From an uncultured Winogradskyella sp. (lineage in GTDB: Bacteria > Bacteroidota > Bacteroidia > Flavobacteriales > Flavobacteriaceae), in contig NZ_CANLYI010000010.1 in NCBI RefSeq assembly GCF_947495255.1, forward strand, positions 62,001 through 126,000: 64,000 bases of DNA, in the 5' to 3' direction. Shown here piece by piece: positions 27,672 to 36,127 of the stretch. Both the position numbers and the translations under genes were made by a program. Position 1 is the first letter of the stretch. Each line of letters starts with the position of its first letter. The notes beneath the pieces were generated by a model, which searched no databases, had not been told where the DNA came from, and saw only the letters and a list, made by a program, of their open reading frames with translations.

Positions 27672-28310
27672 TTACTCAATAACGTAAGAGTCTAAGCGTC
27701 TCACAATACGTGGAATATCTTCAGCAACCAAAGAAGATGTGTCATAAATTAAACCAAAACCATCTGCATAATAAAAGTGATCTAAGCCATTAGCTTGTTC
27801 TCCATTAGTCAACATAGCGTAGCGTTGTGTATAAGTACTATCAAACGTACCAGCTTCTATTGTAATTTCATTATCCAAAGCTATAAGTTGGTCGTAAACT
27901 GTTCCCCAATCTTGCTCACTTAATGTTCGCTCTGCAAAATCATTATTCGCATATTTAATCATTCCTCCATCATATATTAAATAGCCTAATGAATCTCTTA
28001 GTAACTCAAAATGTTCACCATTAGGATTACATAATGTAATGCCTTCTTCATTTCCTGTAGTTAAACGTCTAAACTTATAATACGTATTATCATTTATAGT
28101 TTCCGTGCCTATTATACGCACAGAATCTACAACACCTGTATCGTCATAATTTTGAGTTTCAGGATTGTATTTGTAGTTTTTATAAACCCATTCATTACCT
28201 ACAGTGAGTGCATAAAAGTTAGAGTCTGAATTTTGTAAATTATCGTCATTGTCTGTAGCACAAGATGATAATAGGATAGCGAAAAAGCATAGATAAACAA
28301 TTCGTTTCAT
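27672..28310 (-). CDS. Lipoprotein of unknown function
   Basis: A 212-aa protein with a lipoprotein signal: hydrophobic core followed by ILLSSCATDNDDN, where Cys is the lipidation site. After it comes an acidic linker and a beta-rich domain (VGNEWVYKNYKYN, YYKFRRLTTGNEEG). The Asp-rich residues after the Cys fit the flavobacterial surface-lipoprotein export signal, so it may face outward. No enzymatic motif was seen. The 198-bp gap to the divergent gene upstream holds nothing I recognise. Confidence 0.8.
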   Translation of the reverse strand: MKRIVYLCFFAILLSSCATDNDDNLQNSDSNFYALTVGNEWVYKNYKYNPETQNYDDTGVVDSVRIIGTETINDNTYYKFRRLTTGNEEGITLCNPNGEHFELLRDSLGYLIYDGGMIKYANNDFAERTLSEQDWGTVYDQLIALDNEITIEAGTFDSTYTQRYAMLTNGEQANGLDHFYYADGFGLIYDTSSLVAEDIPRIVRRLDSYVIE

Positions 28311-28508
28311 GGTTGATGTGATTGATTAAAGTTTGAAACGTAATTGTGCTTTATGAGCGCTGGATTTAGTTAGTATAAATTTTAACGTTTCTTTTCATGT
28401 TTTATTACATTAACTATAACAAGATTTTGTGATTTAATTAATTTGAACGACTTTCGTTTTCATAAAGAATGATTTATTCATTTTCTACAACTAAAAACAC
28501 AAAATCGA

Positions 28509-29453
28509 ATGTCGCTCACACTTTTATCTTCACCTTTACAAGGGTTTACAGATTTTCGATTTCGGAATGCATTTAACCATTATTTTGGAGGTATCGACAC
28601 GTTTTATGCGCCTTATATTAGATTCAACAATAAGTTAATCATTAAAAACTCTTACCAAAGAGATTTACAATTAGAGCACAATACAGAACTCGAAGTGATT
28701 CCGCAAATAATGACCAACAGTGCTGATGAATTTCTATTTGTTGTGGATTACATTCAAGAATTAGGTTATAAAGAACTCAACTGGAATCTAGGTTGCCCTT
28801 ACCCAATGGTAACGAATCGTGGCATGGGCTCAGGACTTATTTGCGACCCAAAAAAAATCAATAATATTTTAGAGCGTGTGCATAAAGAAACTGATATTTT
28901 GGTTTCTATGAAAATGCGCATGGGTTATGAAAACGCTGAAGAAATATTAAACACCTTCCCTATTCTAGATAGTTATCCGCTAAAAAATATTGCCATTCAT
29001 GCACGTATTGGTAAACAACTTTATAAAGGTGGTGTTAATTTAGATGGTTTTCAACGTTGCATAGAAAACACCAAACACAAATTGTATTACAATGGTGATA
29101 TTACAACTGTGTCGAAATTGAAGGAAATGCAAACACGTTTCCCTAGCATTGATCATTTTATGATTGGCAGAGGGCTTATTGCTGATCCGTTTCTACCAAG
29201 CATGATTAAAAACGACACTACAGAATATCCTGTAAACAGATGGGAAATCTTCAGAGAATTCCACGATACTATTTATCATCAATACGATGCTGCACTTTCT
29301 GGACCAACACCTATAAAAATGAAAATGCAAGGCTTTTGGGAATACTTTTCACAGTCGTTTTCTAATCCTCAAAAAACATTTAAGAAAATTAAAAAAGCAA
29401 ATAACCCTAGAGCTTATCAGCAGGCTGTAGCTGAAATATTGAAGAATGGATAG
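28509..29453 (+). CDS. tRNA-dihydrouridine synthase family protein
   Basis: A 314-aa flavoenzyme that reduces uridine to dihydrouridine in tRNA using FMN and NADPH. The active-site Cys is in ELNWNLGCPYPMVTNRG. LVSMKMRMGYE and IAIHARIGKQLYKGG cover the conserved barrel positions (a Lys and His that contact FMN phosphate). FMIGRGLIADPFLP is the phosphate-binding end. The length fits DusC-type enzymes, but the tRNA position modified cannot be assigned by eye. Confidence 0.88.
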   Translation: MSLTLLSSPLQGFTDFRFRNAFNHYFGGIDTFYAPYIRFNNKLIIKNSYQRDLQLEHNTELEVIPQIMTNSADEFLFVVDYIQELGYKELNWNLGCPYPMVTNRGMGSGLICDPKKINNILERVHKETDILVSMKMRMGYENAEEILNTFPILDSYPLKNIAIHARIGKQLYKGGVNLDGFQRCIENTKHKLYYNGDITTVSKLKEMQTRFPSIDHFMIGRGLIADPFLPSMIKNDTTEYPVNRWEIFREFHDTIYHQYDAALSGPTPIKMKMQGFWEYFSQSFSNPQKTFKKIKKANNPRAYQQAVAEILKNG

Positions 29454-29489
29454 GTTTACAACACCTAATTCCAATTCGAACGGCTCACA

Positions 29490-29607
29490 TCAATTAGAGT
29501 GTTTGTCTATTTGAAGTAAAACGTAAAATGAAGAAATGTATCGAGAACAGCTTTAGAACTAAAAAGGTTCTCGATACGATTCCAAAAAAAGGTATCACTA
29601 GAACTGC
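29490..29607. repeat. Nested palindromic repeat, copy 1
   Basis: An intergenic element with an inner perfect inverted repeat GTATCGAGAAC (29538-29548) and GTTCTCGATAC (29567-29577), flanked by a decayed outer pair (about 29490-29501 and 29594-29606, ending CACTAGAACTG). It aligns throughout with copy 2 at 35665-35784. It lies between the dus gene and the radical SAM gene. A 66-codon open frame across it (29528-29728) is not convincing as a gene. Confidence 0.8.
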
Positions 29608-29653
29608 AGTCTTAAGTTCTATTCGAATTCAAAATATTCAACCATTTTACAAC

Positions 29654-29661
29654 TATATTTG
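29654..29661 (+). promoter_or_regulatory. -7 promoter box of the radical SAM gene
   Basis: TATATTTG matches TAnnTTTG, 23 bp before the TTG start at 29685. It supports that start, because the next downstream Met codons would cut into the conserved N-terminus. Confidence 0.5.
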
Positions 29662-29684
29662 CAACTCTAATATAAACTCTAAAG

Positions 29685-31865
29685 TTGAAAGACCTCTTAC
29701 TCATAACACCTCCATTTACGCAACTTAACACGCCTTATCCTGGTACAGCTTATCTTAAAGGATTTTTAAATACAAAAGGTATTGAGTCGTTTCAAATGGA
29801 TTTGGGTATCGAAGTTATTTTAGAGCTCTTTTCTAAATCTACTTTCCAAGAAATTTTTAATCTGGCTTTAGAGAATGATCGCATTCAAACGGAAAATTGC
29901 CAACGTATCTATGCACTAAAAGACCTTTATTTAAAGTCTTTAGATGATATAATTTTATTTCTTCAAGGTAAAAATCAAACTTTTGCAAGACAAATTTGCA
30001 GCGATGGGTTTTTACCACAAGCATCTCGTTTTAACCAATTAGACGATATGGATTTTGCATTTGGCTCAATGGGAATGCAAGACAAAGCCAAGCATTTAGC
30101 CACTTTATATATTGAGGATTTATCCGATTTTATTGTAGAATGCATTGATCCAGATTTTGGGTTCAGCCGTTATGCAGAACGCTTAGGGCAAAGTGCCAAT
30201 TCTTTTGATGAACTTTATGCTCAGTTGCAAGATAACGCAACCTATATTGACCAAATCACCTTAGAACTATTAGACGCTCAGATAAAAGAAACACTACCTA
30301 AACTTATTTGTTTTTCAGTGCCATTTCCCGGTAATTTATACAGTGCTTTTCGTTGCGCGCAATTTATAAAAGTAAATTATCCAAACATTAAAATTGCAAT
30401 GGGTGGCGGATTTCCCAATACCGAATTACGATCTGTAACAGACACTAGAGTTTTTGAGTTTTTCGATTTTATAACTTTAGATGATGGCGAATTACCTGTT
30501 GAGTTATTACACGATTCTGTTCTTAATAACGGAACCACTTTTAAACGCACCTTTATACTCAAAAATGGCGTTGTAACTTACAAAAACAACACTACAAAAC
30601 CAGATTACAAACAAGCTGAAGTTGGCACACCAGATTATTCTAATTTGTTGTTAGACCAGTACATTTCCGTTATAGAAATTGCCAACCCAATGCACAGTTT
30701 ATGGAGTGATGGCAGATGGAACAAACTCACCATGGCACACGGTTGTTATTGGGGAAAATGTACCTTTTGCGATATATCTTTAGATTACATTAAAATTTAT
30801 GAACCCGTTGCTGCTTCGCTTTTAGTAGACCGCATGGAAACCCTAATTGCGCAAACTGGCGAAACCGGATTTCATTTTGTAGATGAAGCGGCACCACCTT
30901 CTTTAATGAAAGCTTTAGCGCTAGAAATTATAAAACGAGACCTCAGCGTTACATGGTGGACCAACATTAGGTTCGAAAAAAACTTTACTCAAGATCTTTG
31001 TCTCTTACTTAAAGCCTCTGGTTGCATTGCCGTTTCTGGCGGATTAGAAGTCGCATCAGACCGTTTATTAAAATTAATAGACAAAGGTGTAACGGTAGAG
31101 CAGGTTGCACAAGTAACTCGTAATTTTACCGAAGCCAACATTATGGTACACTCCTATTTAATGTATGGCTACCCAACGCAAACGGTTCAAGAAACTGTTG
31201 ATAGTCTAGAAATGGTACGTCAGCTTTTTGAAGTTGGTGTGTTACAGTCTGGATTTTGGCATCAATTTGCATTAACAGCGCATAGTCCTGTGGGTTTACA
31301 TCCCAAAGAGTATGGCATTACACCAAATTACAAAAACATCAGTTTTGCAAATAATGATGTTGATTTTACAGATTCTACAGGTATTGACCATTCACAATTT
31401 AGTTTCGGATTAAAAAAATCACTCTTTAATTTTATGCATGGTATTGGGTTTGATATTCCTTTACAAGATTGGTTTGAATTTGAAATTCCAGAAACCGATA
31501 TTGATCCTGATTTTATTTATAATGCTTTAGCACAAGAGGCAATACTTACCATTAAACCAAGTGCTAAAATTACATGGTTAGGTTCATTACCTTTGGTTTC
31601 AGAATTTTCTAAAACAAAAAAAGGTATTGAAAAAGAGTACTTAGAATTCACCTTTCATGATACTGTGGAAAGCTATCAAATTACACTAGAAAAAAATAAA
31701 GCACTTTGGCTTTTAGATACTATAGAAGACATTACTCCTCAACACCAACCACAAACTTTCAAACAATTAAAAACAAGTTTTGAAAAACAATTTGAAGATT
31801 TTGAATTGTTTTGGTATTCTAAACCGATTGATGTTTTACGTGGTTTTGGCCTTTTGGTTTTGTAA
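29685..31865 (+). CDS. B12-binding-domain radical SAM protein
   Basis: A 726-aa cytoplasmic protein. The N-terminus LLLITPPFTQLNTPYPG begins a cobalamin-binding-like domain, with IKIAMGGGFPN later in the same region. The Fe-S motif is HGCYWGKCTFCD, in which the first two Cys are four residues apart (CX4CX2C) rather than the common CX3CX2C. SGGLEVASDRLLKLIDKGVT and YLMYGYPTQTVQETVDSLE follow as in a radical SAM barrel. I take the TTG at 29685 as start because the conserved N-terminus begins immediately after it and a -7 box lies upstream. The substrate is unknown. Confidence 0.82.
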   Translation: MKDLLLITPPFTQLNTPYPGTAYLKGFLNTKGIESFQMDLGIEVILELFSKSTFQEIFNLALENDRIQTENCQRIYALKDLYLKSLDDIILFLQGKNQTFARQICSDGFLPQASRFNQLDDMDFAFGSMGMQDKAKHLATLYIEDLSDFIVECIDPDFGFSRYAERLGQSANSFDELYAQLQDNATYIDQITLELLDAQIKETLPKLICFSVPFPGNLYSAFRCAQFIKVNYPNIKIAMGGGFPNTELRSVTDTRVFEFFDFITLDDGELPVELLHDSVLNNGTTFKRTFILKNGVVTYKNNTTKPDYKQAEVGTPDYSNLLLDQYISVIEIANPMHSLWSDGRWNKLTMAHGCYWGKCTFCDISLDYIKIYEPVAASLLVDRMETLIAQTGETGFHFVDEAAPPSLMKALALEIIKRDLSVTWWTNIRFEKNFTQDLCLLLKASGCIAVSGGLEVASDRLLKLIDKGVTVEQVAQVTRNFTEANIMVHSYLMYGYPTQTVQETVDSLEMVRQLFEVGVLQSGFWHQFALTAHSPVGLHPKEYGITPNYKNISFANNDVDFTDSTGIDHSQFSFGLKKSLFNFMHGIGFDIPLQDWFEFEIPETDIDPDFIYNALAQEAILTIKPSAKITWLGSLPLVSEFSKTKKGIEKEYLEFTFHDTVESYQITLEKNKALWLLDTIEDITPQHQPQTFKQLKTSFEKQFEDFELFWYSKPIDVLRGFGLLVL

Positions 31866-31980
31866 AATTTTTAACACACTTCAATCTAAATTTTTACCTT
31901 ATATTTTTTGCTCCTATTAATTTTCTTAGAACTTTGTACTTCTATAACCAGGTTAATAAACTAAGCTCTAAAACCACTTA

Positions 31981-32541
31981 ATGGGAAAGCATAAAGCCAT
32001 TCGTCTTTTGATGGTTGCCACTGTTTTATTTATTCAAATTACATTCTTAACTAGGATTGTAAGGGAACATTATGAAACAAATGCATTCATTGTAATAGCT
32101 GCGCTGCTAGTCATAATATCAATAGTCTTTGGTTACAAATATTTAGACTTACACCACGAAGATTACGCTTACGAAAAGATCTCGATAGTTATTTGGGTCC
32201 CTATTGGAGCTTTAATATGCTACCTTTTAAATATAAATGGAGGTTTAGGTAGTATTCTATCTATGGGAATTGTTGGTACTATTGCTTCATTTTTACCTTT
32301 ACTAAATAAAAAATCTAATTATCTAAAACAAATTCCGGCAAGCATCTATTGTGGTGCTTTTGTAGGTATGTCTAGTGTAGAAACCTCACCTTCTATTGGA
32401 TTTGTATTAGCTGCAGGCACTTTAGCAGGTTTGTATTTTATGATTTCTAAAAACTTATTTTTAGGTGTTGGCGGAAAATTAGGCACTATGGCATTTGCAG
32501 GCGTTATTACAGCAACTTTAATTTATTGGATAGTGATATGA
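31981..32541 (+). CDS. Membrane protein of unknown function, first of a related pair
   Basis: A 186-aa protein with about six transmembrane segments and no signal peptide. The C-terminal half contains FVGMSSVETS, LAAGTLAGLYFMISKN and GVGGKLGTMAFAGV. A similar series occurs in the next gene, so the two seem to be relatives. Its TGA overlaps the ATG of the next gene (ATGA at 32538-32541), so translation is probably coupled. I do not recognise the family. Confidence 0.8.
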   Translation: MGKHKAIRLLMVATVLFIQITFLTRIVREHYETNAFIVIAALLVIISIVFGYKYLDLHHEDYAYEKISIVIWVPIGALICYLLNINGGLGSILSMGIVGTIASFLPLLNKKSNYLKQIPASIYCGAFVGMSSVETSPSIGFVLAAGTLAGLYFMISKNLFLGVGGKLGTMAFAGVITATLIYWIVI

Positions 32542-32981
32542 ACAACTTCATTCTCATTATCACCGGAATTCTAGGCGCAACACTTACTCACTTTGTCAGC
32601 GAACAATTACGACAAGGTGCCGTAAAAGCATCTGCTTTACTTTCTTTATTGGTAGGTTTATTTTTTTATTGTTTTCCAGAAGTACTCGATGCTTACTTAA
32701 CTAAGCATATTCAAATTGTATTTGTTGGCACCTCTTTTATTGGTATGGTTTCCTCTAAAACCTTAAAAAGTTATCCCTTATTAGCCATAGCTGGTACTTT
32801 ATTTACAATTATTTATATTAGTAAAAACCATGTCTTTGATGGTTATGGTGGCGCACTTGGCGCACTTGCTTTTATTGCTTTATTGACCACGATGGGTTTT
32901 GCTTTTGTAGTCTCAAACTCTGCTAAAATTAAGCGTAAGGTTTCTTTGCTGATACGGAAGATTTTTAATCGTAATAAATAG
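32538..32981 (+). CDS. Membrane protein of unknown function, second of the pair
   Basis: A 147-aa protein with about five transmembrane segments. I start it at the ATG at 32538, which forms an ATGA overlap with the preceding stop. The frame is open four codons further up, but that would not add a recognisable segment. FIGMVSSKTL, AIAGTLFTIIYISKN and GYGGALGALAF parallel the motifs of its neighbour. The last 20 residues are basic ([18 protein letters not shown]) and probably cytoplasmic. Confidence 0.8.
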   Translation: MNNFILIITGILGATLTHFVSEQLRQGAVKASALLSLLVGLFFYCFPEVLDAYLTKHIQIVFVGTSFIGMVSSKTLKSYPLLAIAGTLFTIIYISKNHVFDGYGGALGALAFIALLTTMGFAFVVSNSAKIKRKVSLLIRKIFNRNK

Positions 32982-33125
32982 AGCTTTGCAACCTGTTTTT
33001 TTACGCTTGACTTTATGGGAAATTTGGTCGAACTTCGCTATTCTATGATTAAAGCTATTGAAAATCATAATCTCATCTTGTCTCAAACACAAGCAAAATC
33101 GTACTAAAACGAAATTTATCAAAAA

Positions 33126-33605
33126 TTGAAAAAAAAGTATTTATTAATCGGAATTATCGTTTTCGGTTTTATTATTTATTACTTAGGTTGGTCTTTATCA
33201 CCGGGAAGTTATGCTAGAGCGGAAACATATAAATTTAATGTTTCTGAAAAAACTCTTATCGAAATTATAAATGAGGTAAAATTAGAGAATCATAGTATTA
33301 ATTTAAACACATACGGTTATCAAGATGGTAGAGAAAGTCATTGGCATTCTTTCTATTTTTATTATAAAGATAAAAATCAAATAATTCATACTTGGACACG
33401 ACCTAAAAGTAAAACGGAAACTACTTTTGCTTTTGTTGGATATAAAAACGGAAATGACTTAGGAAATTGGATTAATGCTAATGAAAATTTTTGGTGGTGG
33501 AAAAATTCAAAAGCCAAAACCGAGTTTGAAACAAGAATTCTTAATAAAATTAAAGAAAAAATAAATAAACGAAAGCCAAAAGAGTCTACCCAAATAACCG
33601 ACTAA
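33126..33605 (+). CDS. Membrane-anchored protein of unknown function (TTG start)
   Basis: A 159-aa protein with one N-terminal transmembrane segment (LLIGIIVFGFIIYYLG) and a soluble domain rich in aromatic residues (HSFYFYYKDKNQII and NENFWWWKNSKAK). The only reasonable start is TTG at 33126, directly followed by three Lys codons and the membrane segment. No in-frame ATG occurs in the N-terminal third. I recognise no domain. It is a single gene, with no obvious partner. Confidence 0.65.
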   Translation: MKKKYLLIGIIVFGFIIYYLGWSLSPGSYARAETYKFNVSEKTLIEIINEVKLENHSINLNTYGYQDGRESHWHSFYFYYKDKNQIIHTWTRPKSKTETTFAFVGYKNGNDLGNWINANENFWWWKNSKAKTEFETRILNKIKEKINKRKPKESTQITD

Positions 33606-33800
33606 CAAACATTACATTAAAAAAATTTTCGGCTTCTAAACACGTTATTGATTCACTAAAATAGCTTGATTATTATATGACTAAATTTTAATTAAACCGT
33701 TCGCTATTCTTTTCAAAAAACCATTTAACAAAACACAACGTAAGGCTTTCAATAAAATACCAACTAACGTATCTTTACAACTCGTTAAAAATTGAAAATC

Positions 33801-35645
33801 ATGCAAGACAACAAAACCCTAAATTATATAAAAGCCGTTTTAGAAAACATGCCAACAGATTGGTTAAATCTAACCACGCATCGTTTAGATATTTACAATG
33901 AAAGTTTAGCTAAAACACAATTTTTAGATCAGTTTGAAACCTTATATAAAGACCATAATTCAGAATCTTCGGCATTAAAAGTGTTGCCAACGGCTTACGA
34001 TTATATTAGGTTAGGCCATCCTTTATCTTGTGTTTTAGAATGGGGAATTGCAAATTTAAATGCATTAGATTCAGAAAACGTGATTAGTTTTTCTTCACAA
34101 ACCGTCCCTGTGTTATCTATACTTCGACATAACTTACTACATGATAAAAAGACACAAATTATTTATAGAGATAGCCTACCAGAATCTTTTGATGCTGACC
34201 TTATAAAACGTGTTTATGGTTATGATTTCGAGGTCATACAAATAGATGATATCGATGCCATTCTGAAATTTGAAGGCAGTACGATTTTTATTTCAGAACC
34301 AGAGAACATTTCAACTGTTGAGCAAAATCTAAATATTGATTTTCAAATCAATCTATACGAACAGCTTGGAAGTGTTTTAATCGTTAATGGCGAACAAAAC
34401 TCCAATTACATTTCAGATATTCAGCATGTAAGACGACGTGAAACTATTGCAATGACGCCTTCTAATTGTTTAGTGGCTTTAGAAGCGTTAGTTAACCAAT
34501 CACCTATTGCCACTACAACTCATACTGTTGAAGCTGATAAAGCAAGTGTTTTAGAATCCTTGAAAGCGATTACAAACACCACGGCAAAACCGTTAGTGGC
34601 TTCAAGTGGATTATCTATGCAATATGCCATTATGATGGGATTAATTGATGATGCTCAAGAAAATCACAGTGGAAAAGCGATTAAATTTATTGTGCCTACT
34701 AACTGTTATGGTGGTACCAATGACCAAGCCAGACGTGTTGCTGCATGCTTGGATAATGTAGATGTGGTAGATTTAGAAGTCGATGGAGATAATGATATGG
34801 TTAAGAGTTTAGAAACCGTTTTAGCGACCATTGCTAACGACGATGCTGTTCCTTATATCATTGCAGAAATCCCAACCAACCCAAGAGTTGAAGTTCCTGA
34901 TTTGGAAGATTTGAAAGCCGTTTTAAGTGCAGTACGTAAAACTGCTTCTGGAAATATTGCTATAGATCCCGTTTTTATATTAGACCAAACTTTTTGTCCT
35001 AATGTGCACTTTTTAGGTGAAGGCGATATTCTTTCTACAGTGAGAACGATTTCTTATGCTAGTGGTTCTAAATTTCCGAGTGGTGGAAAATGTACTGCAG
35101 GTTATTGTGTCGTAAATAATAAAGCGGAAACTTTATTAGAGAAAATAGAATTGCACTTAACGCTTTGTGATAATGAGGCCACAACACTTCAATATGAAAT
35201 CTTAGCCAAACAATTGCCTTCTATGAACCAAAGAATTGCTGATGCTTATACAAATACAAGAGCGTTTGTTAATTTTATACATAAAACATTACCAGATGCG
35301 AAAATCAATTTTGTTTCAGAAGAATTAGCTGCACAAGGTTTTACGCCTTCTGTGTTTTCATTAGACCTTCCAACCAAAGGAAATACACCTGAAGAAAAGG
35401 AAACTTACAAAAGAGCATTGAATCATAAATTAATTGACTTAATGATTACTAAGATTCCGAATGAAAGTAAATATTGCGTAAGTTACGGTCAGTTAAAAGG
35501 TGTGTATTGGACAATACCAGCAACCTCAACACAAGGCACCACAAAAGAAGGTGATAAAGATTATATTGCCAGAGTTGCCTTATCTCCTAATATGGATTTA
35601 GAAAAGCATAAAGAAGTGTTTTTGGAGTTTGTTTCTAATATTTAA
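33801..35645 (+). CDS. PLP-dependent enzyme, Cys/Met metabolism (cystathionine synthase/lyase) type
   Basis: A 614-aa protein. The C-terminal two thirds resemble fold-type I PLP enzymes of the cystathionine gamma-synthase/beta-lyase family: KPLVASSGLSMQYAIMMGL, IAEIPTNPRVEVPDLEDL, and SYASGSKFPSGGK with Lys424 as the likely PLP Schiff-base residue, aligning with the SATK motif of the family. The N-terminal roughly 240 residues are an extra segment not found in classic members (about 400 aa). I use the ATG at 33801 rather than the TTG three codons upstream. The substrate is not identifiable from the sequence. Confidence 0.75.
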   Translation: MQDNKTLNYIKAVLENMPTDWLNLTTHRLDIYNESLAKTQFLDQFETLYKDHNSESSALKVLPTAYDYIRLGHPLSCVLEWGIANLNALDSENVISFSSQTVPVLSILRHNLLHDKKTQIIYRDSLPESFDADLIKRVYGYDFEVIQIDDIDAILKFEGSTIFISEPENISTVEQNLNIDFQINLYEQLGSVLIVNGEQNSNYISDIQHVRRRETIAMTPSNCLVALEALVNQSPIATTTHTVEADKASVLESLKAITNTTAKPLVASSGLSMQYAIMMGLIDDAQENHSGKAIKFIVPTNCYGGTNDQARRVAACLDNVDVVDLEVDGDNDMVKSLETVLATIANDDAVPYIIAEIPTNPRVEVPDLEDLKAVLSAVRKTASGNIAIDPVFILDQTFCPNVHFLGEGDILSTVRTISYASGSKFPSGGKCTAGYCVVNNKAETLLEKIELHLTLCDNEATTLQYEILAKQLPSMNQRIADAYTNTRAFVNFIHKTLPDAKINFVSEELAAQGFTPSVFSLDLPTKGNTPEEKETYKRALNHKLIDLMITKIPNESKYCVSYGQLKGVYWTIPATSTQGTTKEGDKDYIARVALSPNMDLEKHKEVFLEFVSNI

Positions 35646-35664
35646 ACACGCTTCAACCAGTGAT

Positions 35665-35784
35665 GTCAGTTCGAGTGTTTAGTTATTCGAAGTGAAACGA
35701 AGAACAACTAAAAGTATCGAGAACAATCTGTATACCAATGGTTCTCGATACGATTTTTTAAAAAGAAAAATCACTCGAACTGAC
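35665..35784. repeat. Nested palindromic repeat, copy 2
   Basis: A 120-bp intergenic element with two concentric perfect inverted repeats. The outer arms are GTCAGTTCGAGTG (35665-35677) and its complement at 35772-35784. The inner arms are GTATCGAGAAC (35714-35724) and GTTCTCGATAC (35741-35751). It is the best-preserved copy of the family, related to copy 1 at 29490 and a fragment at 40006. It could fold into one long cruciform or RNA stem and may end the PLP-enzyme transcript. Confidence 0.85.
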
Positions 35785-35812
35785 GTTTGGGAAATAACAA
35801 AAAACAATACAA

Positions 35813-36115
35813 ATGGAAATATTAGAGTGGATACAAAACTGGTTTCAAGACAATGCAGATGGCGAATGGGAAAAGGGTGATGTTATCCAAATAACCACTT
35901 TAGATAATCCATTAGGTTGGGATGTTGAAATAGACATATCAAAAACATCAATTGCTAATCTTGAAATAAAATGGGTTCTTAATGAAAACGGAAAACAAGA
36001 TTGGTATGGTGTAAAAATTCAAAACCAAAGGTTTAGAGCTGCAGGTGATGCGAGCAAACTTATTTATCTTTTGAATCTGTTTAGAGAAATGATTGAGAAA
36101 ATTGAGAATGAGTAA
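35813..36115 (+). CDS. Immunity protein 53 (Imm53) family protein
   Basis: A 100-aa acidic cytoplasmic protein. It begins MEILEWIQNWFQDNADGEWE and continues DVIQITTLDNPLGWDVEID, which resembles the Imm53 family of bacterial polymorphic-toxin immunity proteins (WxQxWY, DGDWEH, TLDNPGW pattern). Such proteins normally neutralise a toxin encoded next door. No toxin gene is beside it: upstream is a repeat element and a PLP enzyme, downstream a convergent membrane protein. It may be an orphan immunity gene protecting against toxins of other cells. This is recognition by pattern, not by search. Confidence 0.7.
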   Translation: MEILEWIQNWFQDNADGEWEKGDVIQITTLDNPLGWDVEIDISKTSIANLEIKWVLNENGKQDWYGVKIQNQRFRAAGDASKLIYLLNLFREMIEKIENE

Positions 36116-36127
36116 TCGCTTTTGAAA

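Noticed and set aside
29528..29728. A 66-codon open frame after the dus gene
   Set aside because: It runs through the palindromic repeat and into the radical SAM gene in another frame. No signal or conservation supports it.
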